Source of the DNA: Betaproteobacteria bacterium
GTDB lineage: Bacteria; Pseudomonadota; Gammaproteobacteria; Burkholderiales; Burkholderiaceae_C
Assembly (NCBI GenBank): GCA_009923345.1
Contig: RFTR01000109.1
Location: forward strand, 1 to 6,801
Reading direction: 5' to 3'
DNA length: 6,801 bases
Shown here piece after piece: positions 1 to 6,507 of this stretch; positions within the stretch are counted from its first letter, which is position 1; every line of letters starts with the position of its first letter. The notes under the pieces are model-generated. The model was not told where the DNA came from and ran no database searches. It saw only the letters and a program-made list of their open reading frames with translations. Both the position numbers and the translations under genes were made by a program.

Positions 1-76
1 GTGCGAGCCAGTTGAAGGAGAGAAAAAGATCTGCGTTACTTGTGGGTGCATTGCGCACCGCTGGCACTTCACTCAT
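1..76 (-). CDS. N-terminal fragment of unidentified protein, possibly ChrA-type chromate transporter
   Basis: Reading leftward from an ATG at 76-74, 25 codons stay open to the window edge. The translation runs MSEVPAVRNAP, then TSNADLFLSFNWLA. The start lies 9 bases after the pgi stop codon (TGA at 88-86), the spacing of an operon partner. A polar leader followed by a hydrophobic DLFLSFNWLA stretch looks like the beginning of a membrane protein. From memory it resembles the start of CHR-family (ChrA) chromate transporters, where a similar segment opens the first membrane helix. That match rests on about ten residues and is only a suggestion. A second frame (ATG at 49-47) is also open to the edge, so the gene itself is likely but not certain. 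No strong Shine-Dalgarno sequence is visible. Confidence 0.4.
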   Translation of the reverse strand, partial: MSEVPAVRNAPTSNADLFLSFNWLA

Positions 77-85
77 TAGCGCCAC

Positions 86-1675
86 TCATTGTCGGGTTTC
101 AATTTCTTTGGCAATCGTTTTACCAAGCTCTACGCCCCATTGGTCATATGCATGAATGCCCCAAATCGCCGCTTGGCAAAACACTTTGTGTTCATACAGA
201 GCAATCAGTGCGCCAAGAGTTCTCGGTGTGAGGGCATCCATCCAAACGGTGCTGCTTGGAATATTGCCAGGGTAGCTGCGATGTGGTGCCAAACGGAGTG
301 CCTCTTCAGAAGAGAAACCGCTTTGTAGAAGCACTTTTAGTGTTTCGTCTTCAGTTCGCCCCATTGCTAAAGCTTGGGCTTGGGCTTGCATATTGAGCAT
401 CACCACACGGTGGTGCTCTGCTGCCAAGGGTAGTGGCGTGTGTTCTTCACGCGATCCAATAAAGTCAATGGGGACCAAGTGTGTCCCTTGGTGTATCAAT
501 TGGAAATAGGCGTGTTGCCCATCAATACCAAGACTGCCCCAAACCAAAGGTGCGGTTTTGATGGCCACTTTTGATCCATCTATATGCGTGCCCTTTCCAT
601 TGGACTCCATTTCCATTTGCTGTAGAAAGCTGGCAAATTTATTAAGGGCTGCAGCGTAGGGGGCAATGAGGTGGGTTGAGGCACCTAAAAAATTCGTGTT
701 CCATACATCCATGAGTGCCAAGACTAATGGCATATTTTTATCAGGCGAAGCGTTTAAAAAGTGCTCGTCCATGGCGCGTGCACCTGCTAACAATTCTTGG
801 AATCCAAATGAACCAATGGCAATTGCTAAAGGAAGACCAATAGCCGACCAGATCGAATAGCGGCCGCCCACCCAGTCCCAAAACTCGAACATATGGTCAG
901 GCTTAAATCCGTGGGTTGCCGCGATCGCTGGACTGGCGGTCACAGCAACCAGATGCTGATGGAGTTGTGCATCAGGACAGCCCCCATCCAATAACCATTG
1001 CTTGGCCGATGCCAGCAAGGTCATGGTCTCTTGTGTGGTGAATGTTTTGCTTTGCACCACAAAGGCCGTGCGCGATGGGTCTAAGTTTTGTAAGGTGGTG
1101 AACAAACTCCATGCATCCACATTCGATACATAGTGCACTTTGACTGGGTGACCGCCCAACGGTTGCGTCTGGTTGACCAACGCACCCGTGGTCATACGTG
1201 GGCCTAAATCGGAGCCGCCAATCCCTAAGTTCACAACGTCGGTGATTGGCGTTTGTTTAAAACCCAGTAGTGCTCTTGAACGGACTTTTTCTGCAAAAAG
1301 GCAGACACGCAATAACTCAGCGGCAACTTGCGAAGAAATAGCCTCGCCCCAAGGAGGATTGGGCGTGTGACTACCACGCAATGCCACGTGTAAAACAGCA
1401 CGGTTCTCAGTTTGGTTGATGGCCTCACCATGGAACATAGCGAGGGCTTGTTCTTTGACATGAGACTCATCAGCCAAGGCCAAGAGTTGCGCCATCACAT
1501 CTGTATTCACTCTCTGGTGTGAGTAGTCCAGCGTGATGCCTGCCGCAGAAATTTGCATACGGGTTTGACGATCTTTGTCACCAAGCAGATCTCGTAAATG
1601 GTTTGATGTGGCGCCCGGCAACGCTGCAAGTGCTGTCCAAGCTTTACGCTGTTGCGGTGGAATAAACGTTGGCAT
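86..1675 (-). CDS. pgi: glucose-6-phosphate isomerase
   Basis: Cytosolic enzyme that interconverts glucose 6-phosphate and fructose 6-phosphate, joining glycolysis/gluconeogenesis to the pentose phosphate pathway. The 529-residue product is close to full length for the family. Visible hallmarks in order are NLGIGGSDLGP (149-159), the phosphate-binding SKTFTT (209-214), the signature DWVGGRYSIWSAIG (267-280), MESNGK with the expected catalytic Glu357, IHQGTH with the catalytic His395, and the C-terminal signature DQWGVELGK ending in catalytic Lys519. All key residues are present, so an active enzyme is expected. The start is the first ATG of the frame. It has no clear Shine-Dalgarno sequence, and the 40-base gap after zwf suggests cotranscription with zwf. 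A further gene starts 9 bases after its stop. Confidence 0.97.
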   Translation of the reverse strand: MPTFIPPQQRKAWTALAALPGATSNHLRDLLGDKDRQTRMQISAAGITLDYSHQRVNTDVMAQLLALADESHVKEQALAMFHGEAINQTENRAVLHVALRGSHTPNPPWGEAISSQVAAELLRVCLFAEKVRSRALLGFKQTPITDVVNLGIGGSDLGPRMTTGALVNQTQPLGGHPVKVHYVSNVDAWSLFTTLQNLDPSRTAFVVQSKTFTTQETMTLLASAKQWLLDGGCPDAQLHQHLVAVTASPAIAATHGFKPDHMFEFWDWVGGRYSIWSAIGLPLAIAIGSFGFQELLAGARAMDEHFLNASPDKNMPLVLALMDVWNTNFLGASTHLIAPYAAALNKFASFLQQMEMESNGKGTHIDGSKVAIKTAPLVWGSLGIDGQHAYFQLIHQGTHLVPIDFIGSREEHTPLPLAAEHHRVVMLNMQAQAQALAMGRTEDETLKVLLQSGFSSEEALRLAPHRSYPGNIPSSTVWMDALTPRTLGALIALYEHKVFCQAAIWGIHAYDQWGVELGKTIAKEIETRQ

Positions 1676-1715
1676 CTGGGTATTTTAGGCGGGGCAACCT
1701 GTTGTTCTAAGGTTT

Positions 1716-3185
1716 TTAGTTTTCCTCAAACCAGCAAAGATTTTCACGCGCCATCAAGGCAGACGAAGCAGCAGGCCCCCAACTCCCAGCAGGATATTCG
1801 CGTGGTTTCTCATCCAGAGTTTCCCAACCATGCAAGATAGGTTCTACCCAAGTCCATGCAGCTTCTAGTTCGTCTCTGCGCATAAAGTGTGTCAGACGAC
1901 CTTTGATGACATCCATCAATAGTCGTTCATAAGCCTCAGCGCGACGCTTATCGGAAGAGAGTTGCAAATCAAGCCCCAAGTTTACGGGGCTCATATTCAT
2001 GCCGGACCCAGGCTCCTTCACCATCATTTGTAGTTGGATAGATTCCTCTGGCTGCAGGCTAATGATGAGTCGATTCGGTTGTTGTGAAACACTGCCAAAT
2101 ATGGAAAAGGGTTGTTCAGAAAATTCAATGATGATTTCAGAGTGTCTTTTTTGTAAGCGCTTTCCTGTCCGTAAAAAGAACGGCACGTTCGCCCAACGTG
2201 CATTGTTGATATGCGCTTTTAATGCGACAAATGTCTCGGTTCGGCTGTCGGGAGGTACGTTAGCTTCTTCACGGTAGCCTTTTGCAGCCAGTCCTTCGCT
2301 GTTGCCGGCTGTATATTGACCTCTCACGGTATCGCGTTTGATATCGCTCAAGTCCATCTTGCGTAGTGAGCGCAGTACTTTGACTTTCTCGTCACGAACG
2401 TCATCAGCGTCCATAGAGATGGGAGGCTCCATCGCCACAATGCACAACAGCTGAAGCAAGTGGTTTTGCACCATATCGCGCATAGCCCCAGCGCTGTTAT
2501 AAAACCCAGCGCGACTTCCCACGCCAACGGTTTCAGCGACGGTAATTTGGACGCTCTTGATGTAAGGGGCACGCCACAAGGGTTCAAAAATCGCATTACC
2601 AAACCGCAGTACCATGAGGTTTTGAACAGTTTCTTTGCCTAAATAGTGGTCGATGCGGTAGATCTGCTGTTCTGCAAAATATTGAGAAACTTGCGTATTG
2701 ATAGCTTGCGCAGATGCGAGGTCTGTGCCTAAAGGTTTTTCTAGCACGACACGCGATTGCTTATCTACCAAGCCTGCTTGCGACAAATTAGCGCAAATCT
2801 GGGTAAACAAACTAGGCGCAGTCGCCAAATAAAAAACTCGCATGCGTGGTTCATGGCAGACTGTTTTGAGTTTTGCATAGTCACCTGTGCTAGTGAGATC
2901 GAGATACACAAACTGCAAGCGACTTAAAAAAGTTTGCCAATCATCTTGTTTGAATGCGTTCGCTTGAATAAAAGGCGGTGACTGTTCGTTGATAAAGTCC
3001 AAATACTGTTTGCGATTCCAAGACTGTCTTCCGATACCAATAATGCGGGTATCGGCTTCTAATTTTCCATTGGCATGGGCCATGTAGAGTGCTGGCAGCA
3101 ATTTGCGGAAAGACAAATCACCAGCGCCACCAAAAATAATGATGTCATAGAAATTTTGGGAATTCGGGTGTTGCATAGGTTTCAT
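1716..3185 (-). CDS. zwf: glucose-6-phosphate 1-dehydrogenase
   Basis: Oxidises glucose 6-phosphate to 6-phosphogluconolactone with reduction of NADP+ (or NAD+), the entry step of the oxidative pentose phosphate and Entner-Doudoroff routes. Counted from the ATG at 3185 the product has 489 residues, normal for the family. It shows the Rossmann motif GGAGDLSFRKL (19-29), Arg53 in GIGRQ where the 2'-phosphate of NADP is expected to bind, EKPLG (149-153), the substrate signature RIDHYLGKE (177-185) and MVQNHLLQ with the expected catalytic His242. The frame stays open 58 codons further upstream to 3359, but that part overlaps murI on the other strand and precedes the conserved N-terminus, so it was excluded. 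A second ATG at 3176 is an equally possible start. Neither has a good ribosome-binding site. Likely first gene of a zwf-pgi operon, divergent from murI. Confidence 0.95.
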   Translation of the reverse strand: MKPMQHPNSQNFYDIIIFGGAGDLSFRKLLPALYMAHANGKLEADTRIIGIGRQSWNRKQYLDFINEQSPPFIQANAFKQDDWQTFLSRLQFVYLDLTSTGDYAKLKTVCHEPRMRVFYLATAPSLFTQICANLSQAGLVDKQSRVVLEKPLGTDLASAQAINTQVSQYFAEQQIYRIDHYLGKETVQNLMVLRFGNAIFEPLWRAPYIKSVQITVAETVGVGSRAGFYNSAGAMRDMVQNHLLQLLCIVAMEPPISMDADDVRDEKVKVLRSLRKMDLSDIKRDTVRGQYTAGNSEGLAAKGYREEANVPPDSRTETFVALKAHINNARWANVPFFLRTGKRLQKRHSEIIIEFSEQPFSIFGSVSQQPNRLIISLQPEESIQLQMMVKEPGSGMNMSPVNLGLDLQLSSDKRRAEAYERLLMDVIKGRLTHFMRRDELEAAWTWVEPILHGWETLDEKPREYPAGSWGPAASSALMARENLCWFEEN

Positions 3186-3263
3186 AATAATTGCAAACAA
3201 CTTAGAAAATGCAATTTGCAAACAAATCGATGACCAAATGGTGAATCGAGGAAAATAAGTCTT
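3186..3263. promoter_or_regulatory. divergent zwf/murI intergenic region with repeat and palindrome
   Basis: This 78-base AT-rich gap separates the divergent starts of zwf and murI and should hold promoters for both. It contains a perfect 10-base direct repeat, TTGCAAACAA, at 3191-3200 and 3216-3225, so the copies are 25 bases apart. It also contains a perfect palindrome, TGCAA-T-TTGCA, at 3210-3220 that overlaps the second copy. Such an arrangement could be an operator for a sugar-phosphate-responsive regulator, but no regulator gene is in the window and the motif was not recognised. I could not place a convincing sigma-70 promoter. A TATTAT hexamer on the minus strand (3189-3184) overlaps the upstream zwf start codon and could serve only if translation begins at 3176. 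Upstream of murI, GAGGA at 3248-3252 is a plausible ribosome-binding site. Confidence 0.45.
3191..3225. repeat. 10-base direct repeat pair TTGCAAACAA
   Basis: Two identical copies lie at 3191-3200 and 3216-3225, separated by 15 bases. The match does not extend on either side. The second copy overlaps the palindrome at 3210-3220. The 25-base period is about two and a half helical turns, so the copies would face roughly opposite sides of the DNA. Confidence 0.6.
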
Positions 3264-4076
3264 ATGTCTTCGCCTATTCATTCCTCTAAGCTTTTTGCAG
3301 ATGCTATTGGCGTATTCGATTCCGGAGTGGGAGGCTTGTCGGTATTGCGCGCTATCCATGATGCCTTACCTGCAGAGAATTTAGTGTATGTGGCCGATTC
3401 AGGCCACGCACCCTATGGAGATAAGTCAGAGGCATACATAACGCAGCGAACTTTGATGATTGGCAATTGGTTGGCATCTTCTGGCGTGAAGGCCATCACA
3501 GTGGCTTGTAATACCGCCACAGTGGTAGCTATCCGCTACTTACGCGAGCAAACCCATATTCCTGTGGTTGCAATTGAACCGGCTATCAAACCAGCAGCAA
3601 ACAACACGCGGTCAGGTGTTGTGGGCGTTCTGGCTACCACCCAAACCTTGCAAAGTGAAAGCGTAGCGCGTTTATGTCAAGAGCATGGTGCGGATAAGCG
3701 CATCTTGTTGCAAGCGTGTCCAGGCTGGGTGGAGGCAGTGGAACAAGCTGACTTACATAGTCTGCAAACGGAAGCCTTGCTCCGCCAATTTGTGGAACCC
3801 TTGATGGAACAAGGGGTGGACACATTGGTGCTGGGTTGCACGCACTACCCCTTTTTGCGAGACAGCTTACAGCGCATTGTGGGTAACGGAGTTACTCTGA
3901 TCGACCCTGCAGTTGCGGTGGCTACTGAGTTGGTTAGACGTTTAGGTGACAACCGCCGAACGGGTGCAAACACCATTGGAACGACGCGATTTTTCACAAC
4001 GGGCGAAGTTGCTCACGTACAACATGTGGTTTCGCATTTGTGGGGTGACCAAGCGATAGTGGAAGCTATGGCGTAG
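3264..4076 (+). CDS. murI: glutamate racemase
   Basis: Cofactor-independent racemase that converts L-glutamate to D-glutamate for peptidoglycan precursor synthesis in the cytoplasm. The 270-residue product is of normal length. It carries the N-terminal motif FDSGVGGLSVLRA (18-30), DSGHAPYGDK (45-54), and the two catalytic cysteines in ACNTAT (Cys82) and GCTHYP (Cys192), which act as the acid/base pair in this two-cysteine family. The start at 3264 is preceded by GAGGA (3248-3252), 11 bases away, and places the DSGVGG motif at the usual distance from the N-terminus. The gene diverges from zwf and is followed by gnd on the same strand. Its position between two pentose phosphate genes has no obvious biochemical reason. 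Nothing is missing or broken. Confidence 0.96.
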   Translation: MSSPIHSSKLFADAIGVFDSGVGGLSVLRAIHDALPAENLVYVADSGHAPYGDKSEAYITQRTLMIGNWLASSGVKAITVACNTATVVAIRYLREQTHIPVVAIEPAIKPAANNTRSGVVGVLATTQTLQSESVARLCQEHGADKRILLQACPGWVEAVEQADLHSLQTEALLRQFVEPLMEQGVDTLVLGCTHYPFLRDSLQRIVGNGVTLIDPAVAVATELVRRLGDNRRTGANTIGTTRFFTTGEVAHVQHVVSHLWGDQAIVEAMA

Positions 4077-4093
4077 ACATAAGAACAAGCATA

Positions 4094-4114
4094 TGTCTCT
4101 GCTTTGCAGATACA
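4094..4114 (+). other. imperfect hairpin between murI and gnd
   Basis: TGTCTCTGC (4094-4102) and GCAGATACA (4106-4114) form a nine-pair stem with one mismatch and a TTT loop. The hairpin begins 18 bases after the murI stop and ends 32 bases before the preferred gnd start. The only nearby T-run is four bases at 4121-4124, so it is not a convincing rho-independent terminator. It might modulate readthrough or mRNA stability between the two genes. Confidence 0.3.
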
Positions 4115-4137
4115 GTGCACTTTTAAAAATAATACTT

Positions 4138-4142
4138 GGAGA
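4138..4142 (+). promoter_or_regulatory. ribosome-binding site that sets the gnd GTG start
   Basis: GGAGA lies 4 bases upstream of the GTG at 4147 (GGAG ends 5 bases before it). The in-frame ATG at 4093 has no such site. This supports initiation at GTG, giving the N-terminus MQLGMIGLGRMG expected for the family. Confidence 0.75.
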
Positions 4143-4146
4143 AAAC

Positions 4147-5124
4147 GTGCAACTAGGAATGATTGGTTTAGGCCGAATGGGCGGCAATATTGTGCGGCGA
4201 TTGATCCAGCACGGTCATGCATCGGTGGTCTATGACGTGAACCCAGACAACGTCGCGCAATTGGCAAAAGAAGGCGCAACTCCCAGCAAAAGTTTGTCGC
4301 ATATGGTCGAACAAATGCCTAAACCGCGTGCCATATGGGTGATGCTGCCTGCGGGGGAGATTACCGCAAGTACGATTTCTGAGTTGAGCGAACTCTTAGA
4401 AGCTGGCGACATACTGATCGATGGTGGCAACTCTAACTTTCAAGACGATGTGCGCCACGCGCAAATGCTGAAGGCCAAAGGTATACGTTATTTAGATGTG
4501 GGTACCAGTGGCGGCGTTTGGGGTTTAGACCGAGGCTACTGCATGATGATTGGTGGCGACCAATCCGCCGCTATCCACCTGGACCCCATTTTTAAATCTT
4601 TGGCCCCAGGAATTGGAAACATTCCACGCACACCTGGGCGGGAAGGCAAAGCCTCAACAGCCGAGGAAGGCTATCTCTACACAGGGCCTGCTGGTTCGGG
4701 CCATTTTGTGAAGATGGTGCATAACGGCATTGAATATGGTTTGATGCAAGCCTATGCGGAAGGCATGGATGTACTCAAAGGGGTTGGGCAAGAGAGTATT
4801 CCGGCTGAAAGACGCTACCAATTAGATTTGGCCGACATCACTGAGTTATGGCGCAGAGGAAGTGTGGTGTCGTCGTGGTTATTAGATTTAACGGCTATTT
4901 CCTTGGCGGAAGATCCAGAGCTGGCTTCTTATTCAGGGCATGTCCAAGATTCTGGTGAAGGCAGATGGACTATCAATGCTGCGATTGAAGAGGCTGTTCC
5001 AGTTCCCGTGTTGTCAGCTGCTTTGTTTGCGCGTTTTCGCTCGCGCCAAGTGAGTACATTTGCCGACAAAATGTTGTCTGCTATGCGCAAGCAGTTTGGT
5101 GGCCATCAAGAGCCCAAGAAATAA
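4147..5124 (+). CDS. gnd: 6-phosphogluconate dehydrogenase, decarboxylating, short NAD-type form
   Basis: Oxidatively decarboxylates 6-phosphogluconate to ribulose 5-phosphate, the last oxidative pentose phosphate step. From the GTG start the product has 325 residues, typical of the short bacterial form (YqeC/GndA type) and well below the roughly 470 residues of the classical enzyme. It shows the Rossmann motif GLGRMG (7-12), IDGGNS (91-96), DVGTSGG (117-123) and GHFVKMVHNGIEYG (185-198) with the expected catalytic Lys189 and Glu196. Asp30 in VVYDVNP sits at the end of the second beta strand where NADP-specific enzymes usually have an NRT-type sequence, so preference for NAD+ is inferred. The frame also opens at an ATG at 4093, but that would add 18 unconserved residues with no ribosome-binding site. 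It lies 70 bases after murI and may share its transcript. Confidence 0.94.
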   Translation: MQLGMIGLGRMGGNIVRRLIQHGHASVVYDVNPDNVAQLAKEGATPSKSLSHMVEQMPKPRAIWVMLPAGEITASTISELSELLEAGDILIDGGNSNFQDDVRHAQMLKAKGIRYLDVGTSGGVWGLDRGYCMMIGGDQSAAIHLDPIFKSLAPGIGNIPRTPGREGKASTAEEGYLYTGPAGSGHFVKMVHNGIEYGLMQAYAEGMDVLKGVGQESIPAERRYQLDLADITELWRRGSVVSSWLLDLTAISLAEDPELASYSGHVQDSGEGRWTINAAIEEAVPVPVLSAALFARFRSRQVSTFADKMLSAMRKQFGGHQEPKK

Positions 5125-5152
5125 AGCCCTGCCAATACGCATTCAAGGGCTT
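5124..5152 (+). other. inverted repeat between gnd and ygiQ
   Basis: AAGCCCT (5124-5130) and AGGGCTT (5146-5152) pair perfectly over seven bases around a 15-base loop. The left arm begins at the last base of the gnd stop codon and the right arm ends 20 bases before the ygiQ ATG. No T-tract follows, so this is not a standard rho-independent terminator. It could be a weak or rho-assisted terminator, or a 3'-end stabilising structure. Just downstream, ACCC (5153-5156) could pair with GGGT (5167-5170) and partly mask the ygiQ ribosome-binding site. Confidence 0.35.
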
Positions 5153-5172
5153 ACCCGTACACTTGAGGGTTA

Positions 5173-6507
5173 ATGACGAACCTTATGAACGCCTATACAG
5201 ACGTCTCTTTTTTCCCGAGAAATGCCAAGCCACTGAGCAGTTACCGCAAGTACTGGGCGGCTCGCTTTGGTACGGCGCCATTTTTGCCGATGAGTCGCGA
5301 TGAAATGCAGCAACTCGGTTGGGATAGTTGCGACATCATCATCGTGACGGGGGACGCCTACGTCGACCATCCTAGTTTTGGTATGGCAGTGATTGGTCGC
5401 ATGTTGGAAAACCAAGGATTTCGCGTTGGCATCATTGCGCAGCCAGATTGGCAAAGTGCTGACCCTTTCAAAGTATTAGGCAAACCCAATTTATTTTTCG
5501 GTGTGACTGCTGGCAATATGGATTCGATGATCAACCGTTACACGGCTGATCGAAAAATCAGAAGTGATGATGCTTATACGGCGGGTGATATTGGCGGCAA
5601 GCGGCCAGACCGCGCAGCCTTGGTGTACAGCCAGCGCTGTAAAGAAGCTTACAGCGATGTACCCATTATTTTGGGAGGCATTGAAGGATCGCTGCGACGT
5701 ATCGCGCATTACGACTATTGGTCTGACAAAGTGCGTCGCTCTATCGTGGTCGACAGCAAATGTGACTTGCTGTTGTATGGCAACGCAGAGCGTGCCATTG
5801 TTGACATTGCGCACCGCCTAGCCAATAAAGAGCCCGTTCAAAACATCACCGATGTGCGTGGCACTGCCTTTGTAAGGCGCCAAACGCCAGAGGGTTGGTT
5901 TGAAATTGACTCATCCAATATCGATGAACCGGGTAGGGTAGAGGCGCATGTCAATCCTTACCTCATGGTTAGTGAAGTGGCCAAGCAACAAGGACAGAGC
6001 TGTGCCCGTGAAGACGAGGCGCAAGCGGTTGCAGATGCGGCCAATCAACAACAGGTTGCTGGGAGACTTCTCGATCAAAAGCCACAACCCATTAAGTTTG
6101 TGGACAACCCCAATCTGCCAGGTCTGCAAGGCAAAGGCAAGCTCAAAGTCCCACCAAGAGACAAAAGCGTTATTCGTTTGCCGAGTTATGAGCAGGTGAA
6201 ATCTGACCCGGTTACCTATGCCCATGCCAACCGTGTCTTGCATTTAGAGACTAATCCAGGCAACGCGCGTTGTTTGGTTCAAGCCCATGGTGAAGGTTCG
6301 ACTGCGCGCGATGTCTGGGTCAACCCTCCGCCGATTCCTTTGACAACGGCTGAAATGGATTTGGTGTTTGATTTGCCCTACGCCAGAAGTCCACATCCGG
6401 TTTATGCCGATGCAAACGGTAGCCACGACGGTGACACCAAAATTCCTGCACAACATCATGCGCGGTTGTTTTGGGGGTTGTACTTTTTGCTCGATCACAG
6501 AACATGA
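5173..6507 (+). CDS. ygiQ: YgiQ family radical SAM protein, N-terminal part, frameshifted
   Basis: Conserved bacterial protein of the YgiQ (UPF0313) radical SAM family, with no firmly established function known to me. The frame encodes 444 residues. Residues 1-426 follow the family closely: WDSCDIIIVTGDAYVDHPSFG (49-69), FFGVTAGNMDSMINRYTADRK (108-128), LGGIEGSLRRIAHYDYWSD (167-185), a variable linker at about 255-330, then VWVNPPPIPL (381-390) and HPVYADANG. After Ala426 the sequence becomes unrelated (QHHARLFW...) and stops 18 residues later, short of the radical SAM cysteines. Family members run to about 700 residues or more, so this product would lack the catalytic core. The missing sequence continues in another frame from 6452. 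Start ATG 5173 follows GAGGG (5165-5169) at a tight 3 bases; ATG 5185 is an alternative. Either a recent pseudogene or a sequence error. Confidence 0.85.
   Translation: MTNLMNAYTDVSFFPRNAKPLSSYRKYWAARFGTAPFLPMSRDEMQQLGWDSCDIIIVTGDAYVDHPSFGMAVIGRMLENQGFRVGIIAQPDWQSADPFKVLGKPNLFFGVTAGNMDSMINRYTADRKIRSDDAYTAGDIGGKRPDRAALVYSQRCKEAYSDVPIILGGIEGSLRRIAHYDYWSDKVRRSIVVDSKCDLLLYGNAERAIVDIAHRLANKEPVQNITDVRGTAFVRRQTPEGWFEIDSSNIDEPGRVEAHVNPYLMVSEVAKQQGQSCAREDEAQAVADAANQQQVAGRLLDQKPQPIKFVDNPNLPGLQGKGKLKVPPRDKSVIRLPSYEQVKSDPVTYAHANRVLHLETNPGNARCLVQAHGEGSTARDVWVNPPPIPLTTAEMDLVFDLPYARSPHPVYADANGSHDGDTKIPAQHHARLFWGLYFLLDHRT

Noticed and set aside
1696..1714. AACCT/AGGTT five-base inverted repeat between zwf and pgi as a terminator
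   Set aside because: The stem is only five pairs with a nine-base loop and, read on the minus strand, is followed by GCCCCGCC and not a T-tract.
3186..3359. 58-codon upstream extension of the zwf frame, overlapping the 5' end of murI on the opposite strand
   Set aside because: The added residues precede the conserved GGAGDL region, look unlike a G6PD N-terminus and run across the intergenic gap and 96 bases of murI. Starts at 3185 or 3176 give a normal-length enzyme.
4093..4146. ATG start 18 codons upstream for gnd
   Set aside because: There is no ribosome-binding site and the residues MSLLCRYSALLKIILGEN are not part of the family N-terminus. The GTG at 4147 has GGAGA just upstream and gives MQLGMIGLGRMG.
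6451..6507. Programmed ribosomal frameshift as an explanation for the ygiQ break
   Set aside because: About eight conserved codons are absent, which a one-base slip cannot restore, and no slippery heptamer is evident at the junction.
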